Origin: Gammaproteobacteria bacterium
Lineage (GTDB): Bacteria > Pseudomonadota > Gammaproteobacteria > SZUA-229
Length of the DNA: 17,179 nucleotides
Direction: 5' to 3'
Assembly (NCBI GenBank): GCA_029287815.1
Contig: JARFQK010000236.1
Span: forward strand, 1-17,179
The notes under the pieces were generated by a model that saw only the letters and a program-made list of their open reading frames with translations, ran no database searches and had not been told where the DNA came from. Shown piece after piece: positions 1 to 6,848 of the stretch (positions are counted from its first letter, which is position 1; every line of letters begins with the position of its first letter). Both the position numbers and the translations under genes were made by a program.

Positions 1-2
1 TC

Positions 3-584
3 GCAGAGGCGCGGGCGCGTGCAAAACAGATCGTCGAGAGTGCCAAGGTCGAGGCTGAACAACAGCTCGAGGCGTCTCAAAAGCAAGCCGACTCTTTCCA
101 GGCGGCAGGGGTGGCGGCGATCCAGATGGCGATGCGGGACACCATCCTCGAGCTGAAATCGCACTTGATGCAGCGCTTCAGTTCGGACGTGAAACGGCTG
201 GTCTCGCGCAGTCTGCACGACGAGGCCCTGCTCAAAAAAATGATTCTGGAGGTTGCCGGCCGCGCACGCGAGAACATCGACGTCGCAGATGCCAGTGAAC
301 TGGAGATTGTGCTGCCCGAGCAAGTCGTCGGACTCGATGAACTGCGCAACGACCCGGATGAGTTGCGCCGTGGTCAGCTTACGCATTTTGTGCTGGGGCT
401 CTCGGACGACATCCTGCGCAAGGGGGTAACCTTCTCCTCATCGGACGAGCTCGGGGCAGGGATCCGCATTCACATGGTCGATAAGGATATCAGCCTGGAG
501 CTGACCGATGAAGCAATTGCCGAGTTACTGCTGCAGCATCTGCAACCGCGCTTTCGCGCAATCCTCGAAGGTATCGTCAAGTAG
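3..584 (+). CDS. V/A-type ATPase subunit E, 5'-truncated by the window edge
   Basis: This is the peripheral-stalk subunit of a V/A-type rotary ATPase, which links the cytoplasmic A/B head to the membrane part. The frame is open from the first bases of the window, so the true start lies upstream; the GTG at 111 is internal. About 193 codons are visible. The first ~40 residues are rich in Ala, Gln, Glu and Lys with no prolines, the coiled-coil look of the E-subunit N-terminus. The globular C-terminal part ends in an amphipathic helix. Only 3 bases separate its stop from the next gene, so the two are co-transcribed. Subunit E sequences are poorly conserved, and the call leans on the coiled-coil/globular layout and on the neighbouring DUF2764 and A subunits. 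The E-DUF2764-A order matches that known for V-ATPase operons in Chlamydia and Bacteroidetes. Confidence 0.82.
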   Translation, partial: AEARARAKQIVESAKVEAEQQLEASQKQADSFQAAGVAAIQMAMRDTILELKSHLMQRFSSDVKRLVSRSLHDEALLKKMILEVAGRARENIDVADASELEIVLPEQVVGLDELRNDPDELRRGQLTHFVLGLSDDILRKGVTFSSSDELGAGIRIHMVDKDISLELTDEAIAELLLQHLQPRFRAILEGIVK

Positions 585-587
585 CGC

Positions 588-1286
588 ATGAGCGATCCGA
601 ATGCATACACCATGCTGATTACCGGTCTGCCGCGGCCCGAGGCGCTGTTCCGGGCCAAACGGCCGCCGCTGTCACGCTTGAAACTGGATCGCCGCCTGCG
701 CGTGCTGGAGCCAGAAGACGCCGAGCTGCTGGCGCGCGTGGAGCAGATTCTGACCTGGTCTTCGTTACCGATCGCGATGAGCGACCAGCAGTTTGTCGCC
801 AAGGTTCGCGCTGAGATGAAAACCATCACCAATGAGACCTTGAGGTTGATCATTCGTGATCGGCTGGAGCTTCGCACGTGTATGGCCGCGTTGCGACGCC
901 GCAATCGTGAACAAGGGCCACCGTCATCGGCCAGTTTGTGGGGTTATGGTCGCTGGCTGGGCCACATACGGCGCAACTGGCAGGAAACCAGTTTTCGGCT
1001 GGATGCTGTGTTTCCATGGTTACGCGAGGCTGATCGGTTGCTCAGGTCCGGAGAAAGCCTGACATTGCAGCGATTGCTGCTCGATCTGGTCTGGAAGAAT
1101 CTGAACAGACACGCTGGCGAACACGAATTCGATTTTGAGGCTGTGGTGATCTACGTGCTCAAGTGGGACATCGTTGATCGTTGGGTTCGGCACGACAGCG
1201 ATCTGGCGTCGGAGCGGTTCGATGAGTTGACTCAAGCCGGACTGGGTGACTATGCGGATCTGTTCGGTCGGGGACTGGGCCGATGA
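588..1286 (+). CDS. V-type ATPase-associated DUF2764 protein
   Basis: A 232-residue soluble protein between subunits E and A. It begins with a Tyr-x-Met-Leu-Ile-x-x-Leu-Pro segment (residues 7-15), resembling the YxLxxSLP opening of DUF2764 proteins, which sit at the same place in chlamydial and Bacteroidetes V-ATPase operons. The rest is mostly helical, Leu/Arg/Trp-rich, with no membrane segment. The family is thought to stand in for the central-stalk C subunit, but its role is inferred from position rather than shown. The ATG at 588 is the natural start because it lies 3 bases after the E stop; no strong Shine-Dalgarno is visible, suggesting translational coupling. Its stop at 1284-1286 is followed closely by the A gene. 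The assignment depends on gene order plus the N-terminal motif. Confidence 0.72.
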   Translation: MSDPNAYTMLITGLPRPEALFRAKRPPLSRLKLDRRLRVLEPEDAELLARVEQILTWSSLPIAMSDQQFVAKVRAEMKTITNETLRLIIRDRLELRTCMAALRRRNREQGPPSSASLWGYGRWLGHIRRNWQETSFRLDAVFPWLREADRLLRSGESLTLQRLLLDLVWKNLNRHAGEHEFDFEAVVIYVLKWDIVDRWVRHDSDLASERFDELTQAGLGDYADLFGRGLGR

Positions 1287-1323
1287 TGATTTGTGTCAGC
1301 GGCCAACCGCTCATCGACGACCT

Positions 1324-1331
1324 GGAGGGGG
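1324..1331 (+). promoter_or_regulatory. Ribosome binding site for the V-ATPase A gene
   Basis: The run GGAGGGGG lies 6 to 13 bases before the ATG at 1338. It decides the start: the frame is open from a GTG at 1293, but that codon has no comparable site, and the 15 residues it would add do not resemble A-subunit N-termini. Confidence 0.75.
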
Positions 1332-1337
1332 CCGTTC

Positions 1338-3209
1338 ATGTCATCATCTGATTCGAGAGCAACTGCACGCGTGATCGCTGTCCAAGATGACCTGGTCAAA
1401 ATCGAAGCCCTGCCTGGCGCCGACGGCGAGCTGGCCCATCTGATAAAAAACGAGGTCGTCTACATCTGCCCCGGCGCTGTCAATGCGCTCGGAGAGCGCG
1501 AGCGACTCAAGGCCGAAGTGCTTCGCGTGCAGGGCAGCACCGCTGATGCTCAGGTCTACGAGAGCACCGCGGGCGTCGCCGTCGGTGATTCAGTAGAGCA
1601 GAGCGGTCAGATGCTATCGGTTAAACTTGGCCCGGGATTGCTGGGTCAGGTCTACGACGGCTTACAGAATCCGCTCCACGATCTTGCCGCCAGCTTCGGG
1701 GTGTTTCTGCCGCGTGGGGTATCCAGGGATGCGCTTGACCCGAAAGACAAATGGTCGTTCGTGACCACGGTCAGTAGCGGTGCATGCGTGGTCGCCGGTG
1801 ATGTGCTGGGTACGGTTCAGGAGGGTCGTTACACCCATAAGATCATGGTGCCGTTCGGCTGGGTCGGCGAGTTCAAAGTGTCATGGATTCAGGAGGGAAC
1901 GTTCAGCGTCACAGAGATTGTTGCGCGCCTGGAGGATGGCAGTGGACGTGAACACGACATCCGCCTCGCGCAGAACTGGCCGGTGCGGCGGTCACTGGAC
2001 AGGCAGTTGCTGCGCAAACGCTATTCAACGCGCCTTTACCCGGAAGAGCCGCTGATCACCAGCCAGCGCGTGATCGATACCTTCTTCCCGATCGCGCGCG
2101 GCGGGACGGCTTGCATACCGGGGCCGTTCGGCGCCGGCAAAACAGTATTGCAGAATATGATATCTCGCCATTCTGCAGTCGACGTCGTCATCGTCGTCGC
2201 CTGCGGTGAGCGTGCCGGTGAGGTCGTCGAAACGATCACCGAGTTTCCAAAGATGAGCGATCCCAAAACTGGCGGCTCGTTGATGGACCGAACCATCATT
2301 ATCTGTAACACGTCCTCGATGCCGGTCGCTGCCAGAGAAGCTTCGATATATACCGGCATCACGCTCGGTGAGTACTACCGGCAGATGGGCGTTGATGTGT
2401 TGCTGATCGCGGACTCGACTTCGCGCTGGGCGCAGGCAATGCGTGAAACCGCCGGGCGCCTGGAGGAGATACCGGGCGAAGAGGGTTTTCCCGCGTACCT
2501 GGAATCGTCGATCAAAGGAGTCTACGAACGTGCGGGCGTGCTTCAGACCAATGATGATTCAATCGGCAGTCTGACGATTATCGGTACCGTGTCACCGGCT
2601 GGGGGGAATTTCGACGAGCCGGTGACACAGGCCACGCTGTCGACCGTGAAGGATTTTCTGGGCCTGTCGGCAGAGCGGGCCTATAAGAGGTTCTACCCGG
2701 CGGTCGATCCGCTGTTGTCCTGGTCACGCTATACGACACAGCTCGAGCCCTGGTTCGATAAGAACGTTGACAGCGGCTGGACCCGAAGAGTCAGGCAGTT
2801 GCAGCAACTGCTGAAGCAGGGCGATGCGGTCGCGCAGATGATGCAGGTTACCGGGGAGGAGGGCGTCACATCCGAAGATTTTGTGACTTATCAGAAATCC
2901 ATGTTCCTCGACATGGTGTTCCTGCAGCAGGACTCCTTCGATCCGGTTGATTCGGCGGTTCCGATGGACCGCCAGAGAAACGCCTTCAATCGGGTTTTCG
3001 ATCTGATCACACGCGATTACCGCTTCGACAGCAAGGCTCAGGCGCAGGACTATTTCACACGTTTGACCGGCTTGTTTCGGAATCTGAACTACGCGCGGCA
3101 GGACACGCCAGACTATCGTTCGTTGCTGCAACAAATCGATGAGCTGGCCGAGTCGGCCAGCCCTTACGCCGAAAAACAGCACGCTCCGACCTCGAAGCAG
3201 CAGGCATAG
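1338..3209 (+). CDS. atpA: V/A-type ATPase catalytic subunit A
   Basis: This is the catalytic nucleotide-binding subunit of a V/A-type rotary ATPase, working with subunit B in the cytoplasmic head. The 623-residue length fits the family (about 580-620). An N-terminal beta-barrel (residues 1-70) is followed by the non-homologous insert typical of A subunits. The P-loop GPFGAGKT is at residues 262-269, followed by a GERAGEV segment, the counterpart of the GERGNE motif. Later come the DSTSRWAQAMRE segment and the helical C-terminal domain. An ATG at 1338 with a strong ribosome binding site is preferred over the upstream GTG at 1293. No subunit B or D gene follows: the next gene is an unrelated cytochrome 430 bases away, so A ends this operon. 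Whether the enzyme pumps protons or sodium cannot be told, because the membrane ring gene is outside the window. Confidence 0.95.
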   Translation: MSSSDSRATARVIAVQDDLVKIEALPGADGELAHLIKNEVVYICPGAVNALGERERLKAEVLRVQGSTADAQVYESTAGVAVGDSVEQSGQMLSVKLGPGLLGQVYDGLQNPLHDLAASFGVFLPRGVSRDALDPKDKWSFVTTVSSGACVVAGDVLGTVQEGRYTHKIMVPFGWVGEFKVSWIQEGTFSVTEIVARLEDGSGREHDIRLAQNWPVRRSLDRQLLRKRYSTRLYPEEPLITSQRVIDTFFPIARGGTACIPGPFGAGKTVLQNMISRHSAVDVVIVVACGERAGEVVETITEFPKMSDPKTGGSLMDRTIIICNTSSMPVAAREASIYTGITLGEYYRQMGVDVLLIADSTSRWAQAMRETAGRLEEIPGEEGFPAYLESSIKGVYERAGVLQTNDDSIGSLTIIGTVSPAGGNFDEPVTQATLSTVKDFLGLSAERAYKRFYPAVDPLLSWSRYTTQLEPWFDKNVDSGWTRRVRQLQQLLKQGDAVAQMMQVTGEEGVTSEDFVTYQKSMFLDMVFLQQDSFDPVDSAVPMDRQRNAFNRVFDLITRDYRFDSKAQAQDYFTRLTGLFRNLNYARQDTPDYRSLLQQIDELAESASPYAEKQHAPTSKQQA

Positions 3210-3244
3210 CCACGACGGCAGGCGTGGATCGCACCTCTGTATTG

Positions 3245-3258
3245 GCGGGCTAGCCCGC
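3245..3258. repeat. 14-base perfect palindrome
   Basis: GCGGGCTAGCCCGC reads the same on both strands. It overlaps the outer part of the left arm of the inverted-repeat pair, so it may be a subterminal hairpin of that element. The right arm lacks the full palindrome. Confidence 0.6.
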
Positions 3259-3497
3259 ATTTCTCACCAGGCGGCGTCGAGAGCTGGTAAGGCATTGGCT
3301 CTCTTGAGAGAACTCGAATGATCGAAAATACACCGTGTTTTTCAACAGTGCCTGTCACGGTTCAGGCTGGTCTTCGTGCCCGTAAGCTTGCTCTTCACTC
3401 AAACCATAGCTATGGCTATGCTTTTCGCTCCAGAGCGGCGCTTACGAACACGAATCCTGCGCCTGCTCCCTTGATCCTGGTGAGAAATGTGGGCTAG
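3250..3497. repeat. Inverted-repeat pair, possible MITE or decayed insertion sequence
   Basis: The 22 bases at 3250-3271 reappear in reverse complement at 3476-3497 with a single mismatch. Weaker similarity continues outward for roughly another 8-10 bases (ATTG-CG on both outer flanks). The ~204 bases between the arms carry no plausible gene. Two near-identical arms facing each other around non-coding DNA is the layout of a miniature inverted-repeat element or a relic of a larger insertion sequence. No target-site duplication was made out, so the mobile-element reading is inference; the repeat itself is plain in the sequence. Confidence 0.55.
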
Positions 3498-3555
3498 GAG
3501 CGGCAATCTGCAACGTTCCAATTGTAAAAACAATCTTAAATTTGAACTCAAACAC

Positions 3556-3603
3556 TTTACACCCACAACATGCTTTGACAAAATGTTACAATTAATCAAT
3601 TGT
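3556..3603 (+). promoter_or_regulatory. Candidate promoter of the cytochrome c gene
   Basis: Two sigma-70-like arrangements overlap in this AT-rich stretch. One has a perfect TTGACA (3575-3580) but only a weak -10 (AATTGT, 3598-3603) at 17 bases. The other has TTTACA (3556-3561), 17 bases, then CAAAAT (3579-3584). A TACAAT at 3587-3592 has no well-spaced -35. The gene begins at 3641, so a promoter must lie near here, but the exact boxes are uncertain. Confidence 0.35.
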
Positions 3604-3640
3604 CTGCGGCGCAGGCATTCGACTACCGAGGAGTAAACCA

Positions 3641-3946
3641 ATGAAAAAACTGACTATTGCTACAATGTGTGCCGGCCTGATGCTGGCCACATCGGGTGCC
3701 GCTTTCGCGGATGGTGCGGCGACTTACAAGGAAGCTTGCGCTGCATGCCATGTTGCTGGTGTCGCAGGTGCGCCGAAGCTTGGTGACAAAGCTGCCTGGG
3801 GGCCGCGTATCGAGCAGGGCAACGATGCGCTTTATGCCGCTGTGCTGAACGGCAAGGGTGCGATGCCACCCAAAGGTGGTCGCACGGACTTGTCGGATGA
3901 TGCGATCAAGGCCGCCGTCGATTATATGGTGGCTCAGTCCAAGTAA
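3641..3946 (+). CDS. Cytochrome c5-family periplasmic monoheme cytochrome
   Basis: A 101-residue exported electron-transfer protein. Residues 1-23 form a Sec signal peptide (KK start, hydrophobic core, AFA cleavage site before Asp24). The heme-attachment motif CAACH is at residues 33-37 and the likely axial methionine is Met75 in MPPKGG, as in class I c-type cytochromes of the c5 group. The mature size of about 78 residues fits. A good ribosome binding site (GAGGAG, 3628-3633) lies 7 bases before the ATG. It stands alone, with its own promoter region and a terminator just after, so it is probably monocistronic. It likely shuttles electrons in the periplasm to a terminal oxidase or reductase; the partner cannot be told from the window. 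Confidence 0.92.
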   Translation: MKKLTIATMCAGLMLATSGAAFADGAATYKEACAACHVAGVAGAPKLGDKAAWGPRIEQGNDALYAAVLNGKGAMPPKGGRTDLSDDAIKAAVDYMVAQSK

Positions 3947-3972
3947 ACCTGATCCCTTCCAAAGTTACAAAG

Positions 3973-3998
3973 AAAGCCCGCTTTTAGCGGGCTTTTTT
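3973..3998 (+). terminator. Rho-independent terminator after the cytochrome c gene
   Basis: A 9-base stem AAAGCCCGC / GCGGGCTTT with a TTTTA loop is followed by more T residues, 26 bases after the stop codon. The A-run on the left arm means it could also terminate transcription arriving from the minus strand, where the CPBP gene ends at 4027. Confidence 0.9.
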
Positions 3999-4026
3999 CG
4001 TCAGCGACGTCCAATCGGGAGCAGCT

Positions 4027-4902
4027 TCAGTTGTGCTTGCGGTAACGATAGTGCCAGTACCAGAGGGTCAGTAGCCCGAGTACAGCGGTGGCGGCCCAAC
4101 CGGTGATATTGTCATAACTGCCGATCATCCAGGCGTTTGGTGCATCGTGTGCCGCGTCGGTGACTTCGCGAGTGACCCGGATCGTGAGGACCCAGCCTGC
4201 ATGGATGCCGGCACACAGCGCGATATTTCCGGCGTTTTCGCGGATCAGACTCAGCAAAAGACCCGCGACGAATAGCGCGGCGAAGCTGTCAGCAATACCG
4301 CCGAAGTCACCGAATTGATGAAGCATCCCGGTGAGCATAGTCCAGCCACTTTGCCAATCCACCGCAGTCGAGTCCGGGCTGATCGGTGGGCGGGTGAAAT
4401 GCACCGCGGCGTACAACAGGTTGATGCAGATTACCGTTGTCAGCAGCGAACTGCGGCGGCGCATGCCAGTTTGTAGAGCCCCCCGGAAAAACGTCTCCTC
4501 GATCAGAGCGACCAGAACGCCCGATAGCATTCCGGTGAACAGTGCGGCAGCCAGATCGCCGTAGCGCAGCAGACCGGGTACCGGTACACGTGCGCCAAAG
4601 GCCATTAGCAGCAGTGCGGTAAAGAGCAGGATCAAAATGCCGATGGCCACGCCTCTGCTAAAAACCTTCAGAAAATCTCTGGTCCCGGGTGCGTAACCAA
4701 GCGCATCGCGCTGGTGCAGCTCGCGCCATTTTAGAAAAGGCCAGAAGCCGATTATCGCGATGATCATTGCGAGGCGGTAAAAAACCCTGTCGGGTCGGAC
4801 TTCCCAGAATATGCTGACAAGCTGGAATACCGGAAAGTAGAGCAGAGCGGTCAGCAGCAGCGCCACACCCAAATAGGCAAGAAAAGAAAAAAACATCGGC
4901 AT
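4027..4902 (-). CDS. CPBP-family intramembrane metalloprotease
   Basis: An integral membrane protein of about 291 residues with roughly seven to eight hydrophobic segments. It carries the family's three active-site motifs: EETFFR (Glu135, Glu136, Arg140), a Phe/Tyr-x3-His element (LLYAAVHF, His168) and GIHAGW (His234), which together bind the catalytic metal. The family includes CAAX prenyl proteases and bacteriocin-immunity proteins; the substrate here is unknown. The frame opens at a TTG (4980), but that would add 26 hydrophilic residues before the first membrane helix. The ATG at 4902 (or 4896) is preferred, although neither has a good ribosome binding site. The gene converges on the cytochrome gene and shares the terminator between them. 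It has no visible operon partner. Confidence 0.85.
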   Translation of the reverse strand: MPMFFSFLAYLGVALLLTALLYFPVFQLVSIFWEVRPDRVFYRLAMIIAIIGFWPFLKWRELHQRDALGYAPGTRDFLKVFSRGVAIGILILLFTALLLMAFGARVPVPGLLRYGDLAAALFTGMLSGVLVALIEETFFRGALQTGMRRRSSLLTTVICINLLYAAVHFTRPPISPDSTAVDWQSGWTMLTGMLHQFGDFGGIADSFAALFVAGLLLSLIRENAGNIALCAGIHAGWVLTIRVTREVTDAAHDAPNAWMIGSYDNITGWAATAVLGLLTLWYWHYRYRKHN

Positions 4903-5005
4903 CGCTCGGACCGTATGTGTTGATTTTTTTGGGCTAACCGGAAACGTCGCGCGCGCCAGGAGATATCCGAGTCCTTTCAATCCATGCGAGCATACAGCGA
5001 GCTCG

Positions 5006-5076
5006 CTGTAGGAGCGGCTTCAGCCGCGAACATGCTTCCAGGTCGAGACCGTTCGCGGCTAAAGCCGCTCCTACAG
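5006..5076. repeat. REP doublet (REPIN/BIME-like inverted repeat)
   Basis: Two 26-base arms, 5006-5031 and 5051-5076, are reverse complements with one mismatch, separated by 19 bases. Each arm holds its own hairpin-forming core, GCGGCTTCAGCCGC in the left arm. The GTAGGAGCGGCTTC theme matches the REP family known from Pseudomonas and relatives, usually mobilised by a RAYT transposase encoded elsewhere in the genome. It lies between the stop of the CYTH gene (5101) and the start of the CPBP gene, a usual intergenic position, and may stabilise or end the minus-strand transcript. Confidence 0.88.
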
Positions 5077-5100
5077 GTGGTCGAACGCTTTCGGTGCCGT

Positions 5101-5811
5101 TTAGGGTGCGTCTTGGCTGTTACCGTCTCGCTTCAGAGCACCGAAAAACCGCACGGCCTTGCTCGGTGCGCTATGCCATTCGATGCCGGCTTGCGCCAAT
5201 AACCCGGTCAAGGCTGTCTCGATCGCGTCCGCGTTAGCGTGCTCGCTAATCTCGATCTCCAGTTCACGATCGATCCTGCCATCGGGGTAAGTGCTGGTAT
5301 CGAGTTCAAATTCGACCATCTCGCTGGCACCACCGATATCCAGACCAGTCTCCGGCAGATGGATTCTGACGTTTTCGAACTGGCCAATGTGTACCAGTGT
5401 TTGGCCATGACAGGCCGAATCAATGGCTTGCAAGATGTCGGACGCGCGATCAGCGAAATATTGTGCGATCACCGCCTGGGGCGTGGTCCGCTGCTGCAGC
5501 AATGCCGTTGCGGCATCAATCGACACCTCGGCCTCCTGTTCGATTCTGTCGGTCAGTACAGCATGGTTGCTCGAGCGAGTCGTCTTCTCGCCCTTGACCG
5601 TCAGGATGCGTTTTTCACCCTGTTCACGAAGCCTGATCACAGAATGTTTATTGCGCAGACAGAGTTGCGGGCTATCAAAAAAGTGATTGGTTTGGGTGAC
5701 ACCCTGGTCGAGCACGGTATCAGGTAGTTGCAGATGGCGCACCAGACGGTGGAACGCCTGGTCATCATCAACGGCAAACTTGAATTCAATTTCTCTAGGT
5801 GGTGTCGGCAT
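5101..5811 (-). CDS. CYTH-domain phosphohydrolase (triphosphatase-like)
   Basis: A soluble protein of about 236 residues made of one CYTH domain, a beta-tunnel fold that binds triphosphate groups and metal ions. The signature ExExK is intact (EIEFK, Glu7, Glu9, Lys11). Basic residues expected to line the tunnel follow (VIRLRE and LTVKGEK), then acidic strands VEFELD and ELEIEI, so it looks catalytically competent. Family members include inorganic triphosphatases, thiamine triphosphatases and class IV adenylate cyclases; with polyphosphate genes nearby, a tri- or polyphosphate substrate is most likely but unproven. The ATG at 5811 sits directly before the motif; a TTG at 5829, abutting the upstream stop, would add six residues. 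It follows the methyltransferase gene by 18 bases or less, so the two form one unit. Confidence 0.85.
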   Translation of the reverse strand: MPTPPREIEFKFAVDDDQAFHRLVRHLQLPDTVLDQGVTQTNHFFDSPQLCLRNKHSVIRLREQGEKRILTVKGEKTTRSSNHAVLTDRIEQEAEVSIDAATALLQQRTTPQAVIAQYFADRASDILQAIDSACHGQTLVHIGQFENVRIHLPETGLDIGGASEMVEFELDTSTYPDGRIDRELEIEISEHANADAIETALTGLLAQAGIEWHSAPSKAVRFFGALKRDGNSQDAP

Positions 5812-5829
5812 GATCTTGCAAGTTAACAA

Positions 5830-6690
5830 TTATTTCTGAGCAGAAAGATAACAAATCCAGCTCGGATCAGCATCCCCTTGCATGGAAGGGGAATAAACCC
5901 CGCTGCCCTCTCCGGTCTCCTCGTCGGTGCCTTCCCAGTACACGGTAATCTCCGAAAAGCCAGCCTCATTTAGCAATTCGCGGATTTCAGGCAGCGTCCA
6001 CAGTCGCCATTCATAGGTGAACGCCTTGCGCAAGCGAGACTTGTCCGGAAAATGGAAATGAATGTGGCAGGTCATGTCGCCGGTTATCGGATTGTAGGAC
6101 TCCTGATCCCAGATGTAGGTGAAACCTTTGTGTTTGGTCTTTTCGGTGGTTTCCGAAAACGCTTCATAGCCACCGAACGCGTCGAGAAAAAAAATTCCGT
6201 CTTCTGCTAAAGATTCGTGCACAGCCTTGAAATACGCCCTCAAGGAATTCCTTTGTTTGAACAGCTGATAACTGAAATTGAACGCCAGTATAATCTGTGC
6301 CGGTGTCGTGTTCACCAGCAACACATCATCCTGCAGCAGCTTGACGCGTGCTCTCGCAGTGGGTTTTAGTTTTTTCAGATTGTGCGTCTCGGCCCAACTC
6401 AGGACGCTCGAGTCAATGTCGACACCCGTCGCGGTGTGGCTCTTATCATGCCTAACCCACTCACAACACATTTTTGCGGTGCCGCAAAAATCTTCTCTAA
6501 GCGCGTGTGCCGGATAACCGCGAATTTCAAGGAAGGTCTTGCTGATGAAGTCATATTCGTAAGACACATCCTGCACGGACATTTCATAGAGCACATGCTT
6601 GTCAGCTTTCAAACTCATCTTCTCGGTTTGGCGCGGATTTTTCTTTTTGCGTTTTTTGTTTTTATTTTTGGTCGATTTCATCAGGGTCAT
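5830..6690 (-). CDS. Class I SAM-dependent methyltransferase with lysine-rich N-terminus
   Basis: A Rossmann-fold methyltransferase of about 286 residues. SAM-binding motif I is EDFCGT (residues 66-71 from this start), motif II is GVDID (89-93), and ILAFNFSYQLF resembles the motif IV region. The C-terminal half includes a beta-rich section ending in WICYLSAQK. The substrate is not recognisable. An unusual lysine-rich stretch (KNKNKKRKKK) precedes the fold and is probably disordered; it may bind a polyanion. The start is uncertain: ATG 6690, ATG 6681, TTG 6711 or ATG 6618, the last omitting the basic tail. None has a strong ribosome binding site. It is the first gene of a minus-strand pair with the CYTH gene, divergent from ppk1, suggesting a related role, though this is inference. 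Confidence 0.8.
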   Translation of the reverse strand: MTLMKSTKNKNKKRKKKNPRQTEKMSLKADKHVLYEMSVQDVSYEYDFISKTFLEIRGYPAHALREDFCGTAKMCCEWVRHDKSHTATGVDIDSSVLSWAETHNLKKLKPTARARVKLLQDDVLLVNTTPAQIILAFNFSYQLFKQRNSLRAYFKAVHESLAEDGIFFLDAFGGYEAFSETTEKTKHKGFTYIWDQESYNPITGDMTCHIHFHFPDKSRLRKAFTYEWRLWTLPEIRELLNEAGFSEITVYWEGTDEETGEGSGVYSPSMQGDADPSWICYLSAQK

Positions 6691-6805
6691 TGGCCACGCC
6701 GAGATTTGCAATCGAGCGGCTCACTCGTTGTATTATTTCAGCTTCCAGTATTTTTGATAAGTATCATTGAAAATTCCGGGGAAAACCAGCAGAATCACAA
6801 TTCAA

Positions 6806-6826
6806 GCTATGTTTTCTAGCCATAGC
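6806..6826 (+). promoter_or_regulatory. Small inverted repeat before ppk1
   Basis: GCTATG (6806-6811) and CATAGC (6821-6826) form a 6-base stem with a 9-base loop, 22 bases upstream of the ppk1 start. It could be an operator or a leader hairpin. The 137-base divergent spacer (6712-6848) also has a TATTAT at 6731-6736 with a poorly spaced TTGCAA before it. No clear Pho box was seen. Confidence 0.25.
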
Positions 6827-6848
6827 ATTTCCAAGAGTCAAGCAAATC

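Larger units (their letters stand above)
3210..3555. other. Gene-free stretch after the V-ATPase operon
   Basis: No convincing gene is present. Short open frames on both strands have atypical composition and no ribosome binding sites. The stretch holds a 14-base perfect palindrome (3245-3258), an inverted-repeat pair (3250-3271 with 3476-3497) and a 12-base palindrome CCATAGCTATGG (3404-3415). No T-run follows the palindromes, so they are poor candidates for rho-independent terminators of the ATPase operon. Confidence 0.6.

Noticed and set aside
1293..1337. GTG-initiated extension of the V-ATPase A subunit
   Set aside because: The strong ribosome binding site at 1324-1331 serves the ATG at 1338, and the extension does not look like an A-subunit N-terminus.
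3409..3418. A 10-base word (GCTATGGCTA) shared with the reverse complement of 6817-6826 upstream of ppk1
   Set aside because: Too short to distinguish from chance in a window this size, and the surrounding bases do not match.
3399..3641. An 80-residue open frame on the minus strand upstream of the cytochrome gene
   Set aside because: It crosses the repeat arm and the cytochrome promoter region, has an Arg/Leu/Ser/Cys-rich composition unlike a real protein and no ribosome binding site.
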